NCBI GenBank assembly: GCA_017937065.1
Contig: JAGBEI010000022.1
Span: 1 to 43,844, forward strand
Source of the DNA: Clostridia bacterium
GTDB taxonomy: Bacteria > Bacillota > Clostridia > Oscillospirales > QAKW01
DNA length: 43,844 nt
Reading direction: 5' to 3'
Shown here: positions 32,081 to 40,800 of the stretch, piece after piece
How the letters are laid out: the number at the start of each line of letters is the position of its first letter
Numbering within the stretch: the first letter of the stretch is position 1
Program-made: the position numbers and the translations under genes
The notes under the pieces: generated by a model
Told to the model about the DNA's origin: nothing
What the model saw: the letters and a program-made list of their open reading frames with translations, nothing else
The model's database searches: none

Positions 32081-32555
32081 TTGTTATATCCGCCAGACTG
32101 AATTTCAGCGCTTTTTCAAGCTCTGAAAGCATCATTTCCACCTGAAATCCGATTTTGCCGCCGCTGAAATATATCGTTTCACATTCTGCCGCGTGTAAAT
32201 CAATCGTAGTGCAAAAGCTTTTTTTCATACCTATCGGCGAGCACCCTCCGTGTACGTATCCGGTAAGAGGCAAAAGCTGTCGCTCCTTTATCATTTCAAT
32301 TTTCTTTTCCCCGACGCTTTTTGCCGCTTTTTTGAGATCCAGCTCGCGGTTTACAGGTACCATGAAAACATAATTCATTCCTGACGCTGCGACAGTAACC
32401 AGTGTTTTGAAAACACGGTCTGCTTTTTCTCCCAGCACAGCGGCTACATCGGCGCCTGATACAGCGCCGCTGTTCAGATAAAAATGAGGAATATAATTTG
32501 CTCCCACACTGTCTAAAAGCCGCATGACGTTTGTTTTTTCAGGTGTCTTTGCCAT
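32076..32555 (-). CDS. ybaK: Cys-tRNA(Pro)/Cys-tRNA(Cys) deacylase, YbaK family
   Basis: 159 residues from the ATG at 32555; the upstream in-frame extension overlaps the EamA gene and lacks a ribosome site. The YbaK fold signatures are visible: KTPEKTNVMRLLD, then VFKTLVTVAASG (with the catalytic-type Lys), FMVPVNRELDLKKAA, and YVHGGCSPIGMKK. The enzyme removes cysteine wrongly attached to tRNA-Pro, a translation-fidelity role in the cytoplasm. It follows the EamA transporter gene by 10 bases, the ribosome site AGGGA sitting on that gene's stop codon. The pairing looks like shared transcription, not shared function. Confidence 0.93.
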   Translation of the reverse strand: MAKTPEKTNVMRLLDSVGANYIPHFYLNSGAVSGADVAAVLGEKADRVFKTLVTVAASGMNYVFMVPVNRELDLKKAAKSVGEKKIEMIKERQLLPLTGYVHGGCSPIGMKKSFCTTIDLHAAECETIYFSGGKIGFQVEMMLSELEKALKFSLADITK

Positions 32556-32565
32556 GTCTTTTTCC

Positions 32566-33474
32566 CTAAATATCGAAAATACCCATAATAACAATGCCGA
32601 CGACTGTGACTGCAATCGCAAGGTAGTGCTTCCATGACATTTTTTCCTTCAGGAAAATGCGTGACCATACTACCGACGCCGCGCAGTATGCCGAAATTAT
32701 CGGTGCCGCAAGCATTACGTGCTCGCTGTCTCCGATGGCGTAAATGTATGCAAACTGTCCCGCCGTTTCGCAGACCGCGCCGACGTATTTGGGCAGCGTG
32801 CGCTTCAGTACAGGCTTTTCTTTCTTTATAATAAGCGTATAAATCAGAGTACATATGCCTGCTGTGAAAAATGTCAGCTCATAAGCGACGTTGGCTGAGT
32901 CCTCTGACAGCTTTTCCAGTACAAGACTGTCTGCAAATGTACCCGCCGCATCAAGAATACAGTACGCCAGCGGGAGAATGATTGCCAGCGCCGATTTTGA
33001 ATATTTGCGGTTGCCTTTTTGCTGGCGGGCTGCGCGTTTTTCCTCGTCCTCGTAAGCTTCGGCAAAGCCGAGCCCTACAACGCCGATACAGATAATCGCG
33101 GTTGCGATAAGCTGTCCCGTGCTTGTCTGTCCGATTCCGCCTGTTATAAGACACATTATTGCGACAAGCGCACCGGAGGAATTGCATATCGGTGACGATA
33201 CGGACAGCTCAATATAGCGCAGCGAGATGTACCCCAGCGCCATAGAGCCTATGTACAGAAGCGAAACGGGGAGGTATGTCAGTATGATGTCAAACGAAAT
33301 TTCCGTTTTGCCGATAAATATTTCATATGCCGCATGCAGTCCCATGACCATGCCGACTGCTGTGACCATTTTGAGATGTGAGCGCTTGTCCGACGGGTCG
33401 GAGCATCCGATTTTTGAAAACAGGTCAGAGCCTGACCAGCATATAAGCGCTGCTATTGATAACCAAAACCACAT
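32566..33474 (-). CDS. EamA/DMT-family membrane transporter
   Basis: 302 residues from the ATG at 33474, which has AAGGAG upstream; an upstream TTG would place the ribosome site inside the coding region. About ten hydrophobic helices in two five-helix halves are visible: the first begins WFWLSIAALICWSGSDLFSK, and the second ends HVMLAAPIISAYCAASVVWSRIFLKEKMSWKHYLAIAVTVVGI. That last stretch is the usual EamA ending. Members export amino acids, nucleosides or other metabolites; the substrate is unknown. A charged loop between the halves (EDEEKRAARQQKGNRKYSK) is cytoplasmic. Confidence 0.9.
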   Translation of the reverse strand: MWFWLSIAALICWSGSDLFSKIGCSDPSDKRSHLKMVTAVGMVMGLHAAYEIFIGKTEISFDIILTYLPVSLLYIGSMALGYISLRYIELSVSSPICNSSGALVAIMCLITGGIGQTSTGQLIATAIICIGVVGLGFAEAYEDEEKRAARQQKGNRKYSKSALAIILPLAYCILDAAGTFADSLVLEKLSEDSANVAYELTFFTAGICTLIYTLIIKKEKPVLKRTLPKYVGAVCETAGQFAYIYAIGDSEHVMLAAPIISAYCAASVVWSRIFLKEKMSWKHYLAIAVTVVGIVIMGIFDI

Positions 33475-33502
33475 ATTATTTCTCCTTTTCAATGCAAGCC
33501 TG

Positions 33503-33524
33503 AAAAGACGGCATCCCTGCCGTC
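33503..33524 (-). terminator. Terminator downstream of mnmA
   Basis: GACGGC and GCCGTC arms flank ATCCCT on the plus strand. On the minus strand the stem is followed by TTTT, and on the plus strand by GTTTT. It sits 18 bases after the mnmA stop and separates that unit from the EamA gene. Confidence 0.7.
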
Positions 33525-33541
33525 GTTTTAAGCTGTTTGTT

Positions 33542-34612
33542 TTATTCTATCGTTCCCCCGCCGACGACAGCGTCGCCCTGATAGACAACGGCTGCCTGAC
33601 CTCGGGTTATGGCTCTCTGCGGTGTGTCAAAAACAATTTTCACGCGCCCGCCTCCAAGCGGAATGACAGTGGCGTCCGCCGCTTTCGCCTTATAGCGCGT
33701 TTTGACAGTACCGCGGAATTCCCATCCCGGGTCTTCGAATAAAATCCAGTTGAAATCATGTGCCGTGAGTGTGTCGGAGTACAGCCCGCTGTCGGGCGCC
33801 AGCACAACACGGTTGTTTTCGGTATCCTTATATTTTACGTACATCGGCTCAGGCAGTGCAAGACCCAGCCCGCGCCTCTGTCCGACGGTATAGCGTATCA
33901 TACCGCGGTGAGTACCGAGAACCCTGCCGTTTTCGTCGGTAAATTCACCCGGCGGATAGGTCTTGTGCGTATACTGCTCTATAAACGCTGCGTAATCGCC
34001 GTCCGGAACAAAGCAGATGTCCTGACTGTCCGGCTTGCTTGCGTTTACAAATCCGAGCCTGTCGGCAATTTGACGCACCGTTTCTTTGTCAAGTCCGCCC
34101 AGCGGCAAAAGCGTGTGTGCAAGCGCCTGCTGTGACAGCGAATAGAGCACGTAGCTCTGGTCTTTAGACTCGTCCAGCCCTTTTCTCAGTATATACCTGC
34201 CGTCTCTTTGCTCAATTCTTGCGTAGTGCCCTGTTGCGATAAAGTCGCACCCTAAAATTTTTGCGCGGTCAAACAGCAGCTTGAATTTTATAAATCTGTT
34301 GCAGTCAATGCAGGGATTAGGGGTCGCGCCGCTTTCGTACGCACATATAAAACGTGAAATGACATCTCGTTTAAAGCCGTCTTTAAAGTTGAATACATAA
34401 TGGTCAAATCCAAGCCTTGCCGCGACGGAACGCGCGTCCTCCGTATCGCTGAGCGAACAGCAGGTCTTTTCGTGAGAAATACCCGCATCCTCATTTGTGA
34501 ACAGCTTCATGGTGGCGCCGACGCAGTCAAATCCCGCGTCCTTTATGAGCGCCGCCGTGACTGAGCTGTCCACACCGCCGCTCATGGCTATAAGCACCTT
34601 TTTACTGTTCAT
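33542..34612 (-). CDS. mnmA: tRNA-specific 2-thiouridylase
   Basis: 356 residues, normal length. The ATP pyrophosphatase loop AMSGGVDSSV lies at residues ~9-18. The first catalytic Cys is in TPNPCIDCNRFIKF, the second in SQDICFVPDG. The TGHYARIEQRDG strand and a C-terminal beta-barrel ending GGGTIE are as in the family. It transfers sulfur to uridine 34 of tRNAs for Lys, Glu and Gln. Its start overlaps the stop of the CofE-like gene by 4 bases, so the two are translationally coupled. That partner is unusual for mnmA. Confidence 0.97.
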   Translation of the reverse strand: MNSKKVLIAMSGGVDSSVTAALIKDAGFDCVGATMKLFTNEDAGISHEKTCCSLSDTEDARSVAARLGFDHYVFNFKDGFKRDVISRFICAYESGATPNPCIDCNRFIKFKLLFDRAKILGCDFIATGHYARIEQRDGRYILRKGLDESKDQSYVLYSLSQQALAHTLLPLGGLDKETVRQIADRLGFVNASKPDSQDICFVPDGDYAAFIEQYTHKTYPPGEFTDENGRVLGTHRGMIRYTVGQRRGLGLALPEPMYVKYKDTENNRVVLAPDSGLYSDTLTAHDFNWILFEDPGWEFRGTVKTRYKAKAADATVIPLGGGRVKIVFDTPQRAITRGQAAVVYQGDAVVGGGTIE

Positions 34613-35295
34613 ACTCTGCGGATTATTCCCATCGGCGTCTGCTGAGCGGACTGACCGAGCGGGTTGTCCTTCAGTACACGCGCAAAAAGTCCGCGGTCAA
34701 GACCGCTGTCCGAGCTTCCCAAAATCGACCCGTCAAGGTCGTTTATGTCTACAATCAGAGTATCAAAGCCGATGCGCTCCTTTATGGACGCCGCGACCTC
34801 GTCCGGGTTTTCCGGTCCGAGCACTACATAGTGGTTGTACGGCGGAATGGTGCAGTCGCACGGCCCGTCAATGGACTTTGCCTTTTCTCCCGCAATATCA
34901 TAGAAAATTCCCCGTTTGCCGAACAGCTTTCCGACTGCCGAACAGAACGCCGCAAACAGTATTTTCACCGTTCCGCACTCGCGCAGAGCCATTTCCATCG
35001 TCTGCGGAATTGAAAGTCCGATTCCGTAGGGCGATTTGTAAACAAATTTGCATAAAAGCCTTGCCAGCGGTCGCGGCTTTATATCCTCCATCGGTATTGC
35101 GCGCTTTTGTGTGCAAGCGACGCATTTTTCGGAAATGAAAAGCAGGTCTCCCTCCTGCATGTGTTCCTTTGCGTACTTCTCCGCCACATCGCGTATGTCG
35201 TCCGCATCGGTGACAACGTGCGTCTTTATCGGGTATCTTTCGTATGTGACGCCGTCAACCTCGATAGTGAGGCTTTTATTTTCGTTTGCCTGCAT
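34609..35295 (-). CDS. CofE-like (coenzyme F420-0:L-glutamate ligase family) protein
   Basis: 228 residues. The N-terminal half has IKTHVVTDADDIRDVAEKYA and EGDLLFISEKCVACTQKRA, which correspond to the CofE nucleotide/substrate regions (typically IKPGDD... and DGDVLVVTSKIVSKAEGR). The C-terminal half has DTLIVDINDLDGSILGSSD. True CofE adds glutamates to coenzyme F420. Firmicutes generally do not make F420, and no other F420 genes are present in the window, so this member probably joins an amino acid to another acceptor. Ribosome site GGGAG lies about 8-9 bases before the ATG. It is the first gene of the operon with mnmA (4-base overlap). Confidence 0.8.
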   Translation of the reverse strand: MQANENKSLTIEVDGVTYERYPIKTHVVTDADDIRDVAEKYAKEHMQEGDLLFISEKCVACTQKRAIPMEDIKPRPLARLLCKFVYKSPYGIGLSIPQTMEMALRECGTVKILFAAFCSAVGKLFGKRGIFYDIAGEKAKSIDGPCDCTIPPYNHYVVLGPENPDEVAASIKERIGFDTLIVDINDLDGSILGSSDSGLDRGLFARVLKDNPLGQSAQQTPMGIIRRV

Positions 35296-35327
35296 TTTTA
35301 ACGTCTCCCTTAAATTTCAATAACAAT

Positions 35328-35357
35328 ATTGTATGTAAATTTTCACCGTTTTGTCAA
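35328..35357 (-). promoter_or_regulatory. Promoter of the CofE-like/mnmA operon
   Basis: On the minus strand, TTGACA (35357-35352) and TACAAT (35333-35328) have an 18-base spacer, 32 bases before the ATG. The 93-base gap up to the YjbR gene holds nothing else recognised. Confidence 0.65.
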
Positions 35358-35388
35358 TATTTTTAAAAAATAATTTTCAAGCCGCGCC

Positions 35389-36054
35389 TCATTTAACCGC
35401 AAGCTCATAGCTCATGTCTATTCTGCGGCAGATTTCTTCAGCCGGCACTGAGCCGTCCAGACAAACGGTGAACCAGTGCTTTTTGCTCATATGATAGCCG
35501 GGAAAGTAGCGCCTGCCGTCCAAAAGCGCGTCAATCTCCCCGCTTTTTACGCGCAGGTCGAGAATATCGACTGTCTCGTCCGAGTCAAGTCCGAGCTTTC
35601 TCCTTGACAGCCGCAGCAGCGCGCCGTACCACTTGCCCGTATCCTTGCGCCGAAAAACGGCGTTTTCGGGGAACTTTTCCCATAAAAACTCCGGCTCGTC
35701 GCCGTAGGCTTGCTTTATATAATCCGTCACTGTTCGGGTAAGCTCTCCTTTGAACAGGTCGCTTACAAAGCAGCCGGCGGCGATAGTCTTCAGAATATCC
35801 CGGAAGTTTGAACGCACCAGTCCCACAAACGCACCCTCAGCCTGCGGGTTTCTGTGCAGGACATACTCGCTGTCCGTCTCCGGGTCAACAACCTTTGCCT
35901 GCACGCTGCCGTTTTTTGTTATGCTGACGATCATCATCAGCTGCCTGTCCGCGATAAGCGTTTTGTAGGTAAATACCCCATCCCGTTCACGAAATCCGAA
36001 TGCCCTGAGCTTTTCAGAGTCGGGCAGCCTGTACCTGAATATTTCTCTTTCCAT
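35389..36054 (-). CDS. MmcQ/YjbR-family protein
   Basis: 221 residues. The C-terminal ~120 residues match the YjbR (CyaY-like fold) family: DEPEFLWEKFPENAVFRRKDTGKWYGALLR, then ILDLRVKSGEIDALLDGRRYFPGYHMSKKHWFTVCLDGSVP. The N-terminal ~100 residues (FRYRLPDSEKLRAFGFRERDGVFTYKT) form a second domain often fused to YjbR in Clostridia. The fold is often annotated as DNA-binding, but evidence is thin and the function is not established. It starts 8 bases after the MATE gene stop, in one operon, with a weak ribosome site. Confidence 0.85.
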   Translation of the reverse strand: MEREIFRYRLPDSEKLRAFGFRERDGVFTYKTLIADRQLMMIVSITKNGSVQAKVVDPETDSEYVLHRNPQAEGAFVGLVRSNFRDILKTIAAGCFVSDLFKGELTRTVTDYIKQAYGDEPEFLWEKFPENAVFRRKDTGKWYGALLRLSRRKLGLDSDETVDILDLRVKSGEIDALLDGRRYFPGYHMSKKHWFTVCLDGSVPAEEICRRIDMSYELAVK

Positions 36055-36062
36055 CTTTCAGA

Positions 36063-37457
36063 CTATGCCTGAACGGCGGCGGGAACAGGCTCGGCATTTT
36101 TCAGCTTAAGCTTTTTCTTTTGCCTGCTGTACAGAATAAAGAATGTAATAAGCTGTGCAATAAATGTAATTGCCCATGATATAGCGTATGAAATAAAAAG
36201 CGATTCCAGTGTGTGATATTCGGGAATGCTGAAAATGGTGTAAATCCACAGTATTCTCAGCCCGCATACTCCGGCGATGGTAATAATCATCGGCGCCACG
36301 CTTGAGCCCAGCCCGCGTATTGCGCCGGTTGTGGTGTCCATAAGACCGCACAGGAAGTACGGCAGACAGATAAATGCTATTCTTGTAATGCCGTATCCTA
36401 TCGCCTCGGCGGAATCCGTGATATAAATGCTCAAAAGCCGGGGCGCCAGCAGATAAACCGTCGTTCCGAACAATACGCCCGTTACTGTCACGCATGCAAG
36501 ACAGGTCAGCACAACGCGGCGCACACGGTCGTATTTTTTCGCGCCTACGTTCTGCCCGACAAAATTAATGGCGGTCTGACTGAATGAGTTAATTGTAATC
36601 CAGACAAATCCCTCTATGTTTGCCGCTGCCGCGCTGCCCGCCATGACTACATCGCCAAACGAGTTGATAGACGACTGAATGATTACGTTTGACAGTGAGA
36701 AAAGCGAGCTTTGGATACCTGCCGGTATCCCGATTGTCAGCATTTTTATAAGCTGGCGCTTGTGAAAGCGCATCTTTCTGAACGAAAATTTACATGCGTC
36801 TGTGCGCCTTCTCAGCGCTAAGATGATAAGCACTGCCGACACGGTCTGCGAAATCGCGGTCGCAAGTGCCACTCCTGCCACATTCATGTCAAAGACGGTG
36901 ACAAAGAAAATGTTCAGTACAACGTTGATAACGCCCGCGACCGTCAGGAAAATCAGCGGTCCCTTTGTGTCGCCCGCCGCGCGCAGGATTGCCGCGCCGT
37001 AGTTGTATACAATAGTAGAGGTTATGCCGAGAAAGTAAATTTTAATATAGGTTGCCGACAGTCCGTGGACATTTTCGGGGGTCTCCATCATGCGCAGAAA
37101 TGTGTCTGCGCCGAAGATTCCGACAAACGTGAGAAGAACGCCCGAAACGAGTGCAATGGGGATAGCCGTGTGCACCGTTCTCTGCACTCCCTTGTCATCG
37201 TGCCCGCCCAGCGCGTGGGCGACAGTGACGCCGGCGCCGACGGAAAGACCCAAGAACAGATTGGTGATAAGATTTATCAGCGAGCCGGTCGCTCCGACCG
37301 CGGCAATGGATTTTTCACCGCAGTACTGACCGACCACTACAAGATCCGCCGCGTTGAACAAAAGCTGCAAAAGCCCCGTTGCAATAATCGGCAGGGTGTA
37401 GACTACGATTTTTTTGAAAATCGGTCCCTCGCACATGTCCATACTGTTCTTACTCAT
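36063..37457 (-). CDS. MATE-family efflux transporter
   Basis: 464 residues from the ATG at 37457, with GGGAGG upstream; the 16 residues before it have no ribosome site. Twelve hydrophobic helices in two related halves are visible. The family motifs are KIVVYTLPIIATGLLQLLFNAADLVVVGQYCG at the start and GIPAGIQSSLFSLSNVIIQSSINSFG opening the second half. It would extrude cationic or other small compounds using an ion gradient; the substrate is unknown. It is first in a two-gene operon with the YjbR protein. Confidence 0.95.
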   Translation of the reverse strand: MSKNSMDMCEGPIFKKIVVYTLPIIATGLLQLLFNAADLVVVGQYCGEKSIAAVGATGSLINLITNLFLGLSVGAGVTVAHALGGHDDKGVQRTVHTAIPIALVSGVLLTFVGIFGADTFLRMMETPENVHGLSATYIKIYFLGITSTIVYNYGAAILRAAGDTKGPLIFLTVAGVINVVLNIFFVTVFDMNVAGVALATAISQTVSAVLIILALRRRTDACKFSFRKMRFHKRQLIKMLTIGIPAGIQSSLFSLSNVIIQSSINSFGDVVMAGSAAAANIEGFVWITINSFSQTAINFVGQNVGAKKYDRVRRVVLTCLACVTVTGVLFGTTVYLLAPRLLSIYITDSAEAIGYGITRIAFICLPYFLCGLMDTTTGAIRGLGSSVAPMIITIAGVCGLRILWIYTIFSIPEYHTLESLFISYAISWAITFIAQLITFFILYSRQKKKLKLKNAEPVPAAVQA

Positions 37458-37509
37458 AAGGTGCCTCCCGTTTCCCCCGAAAAATAAAAATAAATTCCGA
37501 TACAAAGTA

Positions 37510-37537
37510 ATTATAGCCGATTTATTTTGAATTGCAA
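37510..37537 (-). promoter_or_regulatory. Promoter of the MATE operon
   Basis: On the minus strand, TTGCAA (37537-37532) and TATAAT (37515-37510) have a 16-base spacer. They lie about 50 bases before the MATE ATG. Confidence 0.5.
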
Positions 37538-37747
37538 TAGGAATAATGAATTAAATTTTAATTTTACGGCGGTCTTTTACTTTTATATATAATAATGTAA
37601 AATATTTCTCCCCCTCGCGTCCCTTGCGTGGATTTTCAGTGTTTCATTCGGCATTTTCGGCTTATACGTAGAAGTTTTTTACTTGAATATGTGCAACTTT
37701 AACAAAAAAATAAATTTATTGTACTCAAAACGTAAAAAAAAGTCTGC

Positions 37748-37805
37748 ATCAGGTCAAATTTGCCCTTTTTTGTATTTTCGGGCAGATATTTGCGTCCTGA
37801 TTTTT
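37748..37805 (+). terminator. Imperfect hairpin with T-run in front of the giant protein's promoter
   Basis: ATCAGG (37748) pairs with CCTGAT (37796-37801), CAAAT with ATTTG (37788-37792) and TGCCC/GCCC with GGGCA, with internal bulges. The 3' arm runs into TTTTT (37801-37805). This looks like an intrinsic terminator, yet no plus-strand gene precedes it. It may end a small untranslated RNA or insulate the promoter that starts 2 bases later. Confidence 0.4.
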
Positions 37806-37806
37806 G

Positions 37807-37835
37807 TTGACTTGCGGGTTTTAAACTTATATAAT
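37807..37835 (+). promoter_or_regulatory. Promoter of the giant surface protein
   Basis: TTGACT (37807-37812) and TATAAT (37830-37835) have a 17-base spacer. The ribosome site AAGGAG (37879-37884) stands 8 bases before the ATG at 37893. Confidence 0.75.
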
Positions 37836-37892
37836 AAAGATACCCATAATTGCAAGCAATAACTTTGCAAATATTAAAAAGGAGTGAAGAAA

Positions 37893-40800
37893 ATGGGCAA
37901 GACATCTAAGCGCGTTATATCGCTTGTTCTTTCCGTCTTGATGATACTTTCAATGGTATCGGTCTTCTGCCTGCCTGCAATGGCAGAGGCAAAGATTGAC
38001 GCAGAGAATATCGATTATGACGCAGTGCGCACCACAGCTTATATAATCAACGGTGCGTGGACAGAAGCCGACCTTGTGGCAGATGCCGAAGTAAGCTATT
38101 ATTACAGAGGCGAAACCTACAAGGAGACTTACGATGCGGCGCGTCATTTCAGCTCGTTCGATGCTGCATATGAAGCGTACATCGCAACAAATCCGGATAT
38201 TATCAATGATGTCCCGGTATTCATTTTTGCCCCGGGTACATACACCGAGAAAATCCAGGTTAGATTCAGCGGTATTATCCTCGGTGCAAATGCGGGTATT
38301 AACCCCAACGCCGCAGTTGACAGCTGGACGCTTGAGGGCATGAAGGACGGCTGGGCTGCCAACGAAGCCTGGGACACTGCAAATGAGACCGTCTTTTCCG
38401 GCGGCGTTGCGCGTGCCACAAGACTTAATGCCAACGGCGGCGCACCGGCAAACAATGCCGTGGAGAACAGATGGGCTTACATGCTTGAGGACGCCGAAGC
38501 TAAGGCGGGCGCAACCGCTCAGTTTGACTTTACCGTAGACGGTGTTAAGTTTACCGGTAAGGGCGGCGAAAATTCAAGCCTGCATGTTCAGCTTCAGGAC
38601 TATGACGTAGGCACGTCTGTAACCGACGGTGCGGGCGGCACATATACTACAAAGGCCAACCGTAAAGCCTTTACGAATATACAGAACTTCATCCTTACGG
38701 ATTCTTCTTCTGTATTCATGAACTCTCAGGATTTGGCTGCCAATACCGACACTGTTGTTCTCAAAAACATGAGAGCTACAAAGTACGGTAGCTACTTCTT
38801 CAAGAAATATCTTGAAAACGTAACCATCGACGGAATGTATTTCGCCGAATCCTCCGGCAGAGTTTTCGGTTACAATGATGCCGATGCCGCTTTCGGCGCG
38901 GGCACTTCCTGTTCTGCTGAAGAGAGTCAGAAGGTAGTCATGAAGAACAGCATGATTTACCGCAACACTCAGCCCTATCCGATAACAATCGGTAACAAAT
39001 TGTCCAGAGGTTCCTTCACATCTCAGGACTTCAGCTTTGATAACAACATCTTCTATGATTCCGTAGTAAACGCAACATGGGGCGCTTACGGTATTTTCTG
39101 TTTCTACAATCAGAATACGGCTGCCGAATTTAAAGTGTCCATTACAAACAACCAGTTCCATCAGTCGACATTTGCTCAGAATACGTTCTTTAACGTAAAC
39201 TATGCTTATAATTTGTCGCCGATGTATCTGACAATCAAAGAGAACATAATCACCGGTTCGTGCGGTTCCATTTACGGCAACTTAGGTGATTTTGCTCCCA
39301 ATGCTCCCGGTTATATCTCTGGAAACATGAACTGGGATGTTGCCGATAACTATCAGGCTGCCAATTATGGAGACGCCGGTATAGCTCCTGCGTTCTTTAA
39401 TGACGCCCAGGTTAACGGTGAGCCTTTTGCAAACGGCTTTGAGCCGCTCAACACCACATACTACTACGACGCGGCAAAGACCGTTAAAAACACCGACCTT
39501 GCCGTAACGGCGGTCAGCGGTTTGGGTGAAAGCGTCAACATAAGCGCTAAAGCCATTGCTGCCAACTGCGGCGGCATGAGCGGAAAGGTTACGCCTGCCT
39601 TTACTCTCGGCAGTGAGGGCGCGGCTGCGGCGGTTTACTCCGACAGCACGTTTGAAACTCCCGTAACCGAGATTGATTTGGATGCAATCGAAAACAGAGC
39701 GATTTACTATGTTCGTGTTACAAAAGGTAGTTACACAAGAGATTACACTCTTGAAGTAAGCACTGCCGTTGCCGTTGATTTTGCAGACGCTCTTTCGGAC
39801 AAAACTCTCGGTGAAGAGTTTAACGAACTGAATACCGTGGCATATGTTCCCGGTATTTCGAAAGACGAGTCTGTCACGGCTTACTGGAACGGCGGCTACT
39901 ATACCTTTACGGTAGATGATTATTATGTCTACGGAGATATGGACACTCTGGCAGGAGAGATCGAGAACATTACTAATCCTAAAGTTATCATGCCCGTAGG
40001 CGATTACGGTGCTTTCGATATCAAATTTGCAGCAGACTTCTACGGTGCAAACTACATGGTAGACCCTGTTGACAAGGCTGACAAGGCACTCGGCGAAACG
40101 TGGGATCTCAGCTCTGACTGGGGTACTCTCGGCGAAACCGTGCTCGGTGCCGTTAATGTTGCAGAGGGTGTCGAGGGCAAGGTAAGCCTTCAGGGCGTCA
40201 CCTTCAGTAATGTGCTGAACGATACTAAGAGAAATACACAGAGCGGCAATCTTGACTTTGTGGTTAAAAACTGCGTATTTGACTTCAACGGCGGCGCTGC
40301 TAATCAAAACTACACAATCTCACTTGAAAACAAACGTACAACTTCAGGCGATTCATCTTGGGCGGCAGGCTATGCCGATACCTTCACTCTTGAGAATATC
40401 TACTTCAAGGATATCGGTACAAACGGAAACAGACGCTTCATCGGTGAAGGTCAGCCGACCAAAACTCACATTAAAAACGTCTTCTGGAACGGTCTCCTTT
40501 CCGGCACAAGCGGTATCTTCGCTTGGGTTAAGAATAAGGGTAAGGTATCTTCCGTTGACCTTATTATTGAGGACTCCCAGTTCAGAAACATTCAGGCAAA
40601 TAACTGGATACAGCTCGAGCCTCAGGCGGCAACAGGTTATAAGGCGACTATCCGCAATAACCAGTTTATAAATACGACTGAGACTGCAGGCTCAACCTTA
40701 TTCATCAGTATTAATGCCACTATCGACAGATTCAGCGGTCTTGTTATCGATGACAATACCTTTATGAATCTAAACGGCAAGTCTACCGCAATCGGTGCAA

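Larger units (their letters stand above)
37458..37892. other. 435-base intergenic region between MATE and the giant surface protein
   Basis: No gene is supported here; short frames in it have no ribosome sites or recognisable products. It contains two divergent promoters (37510-37537 minus, 37807-37835 plus) and an imperfect hairpin with a T-run (37748-37805). The section 37540-37745 is A+T-rich and shows no feature I can name. Confidence 0.7.

Noticed and set aside
38574..40307. Long minus-strand frames (195 and 341 residues) opposite the giant surface protein
   Set aside because: The plus-strand frame runs without a stop from 37893 to the window end with signal peptide and repeated motifs. 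The minus frames arise from its codon bias.
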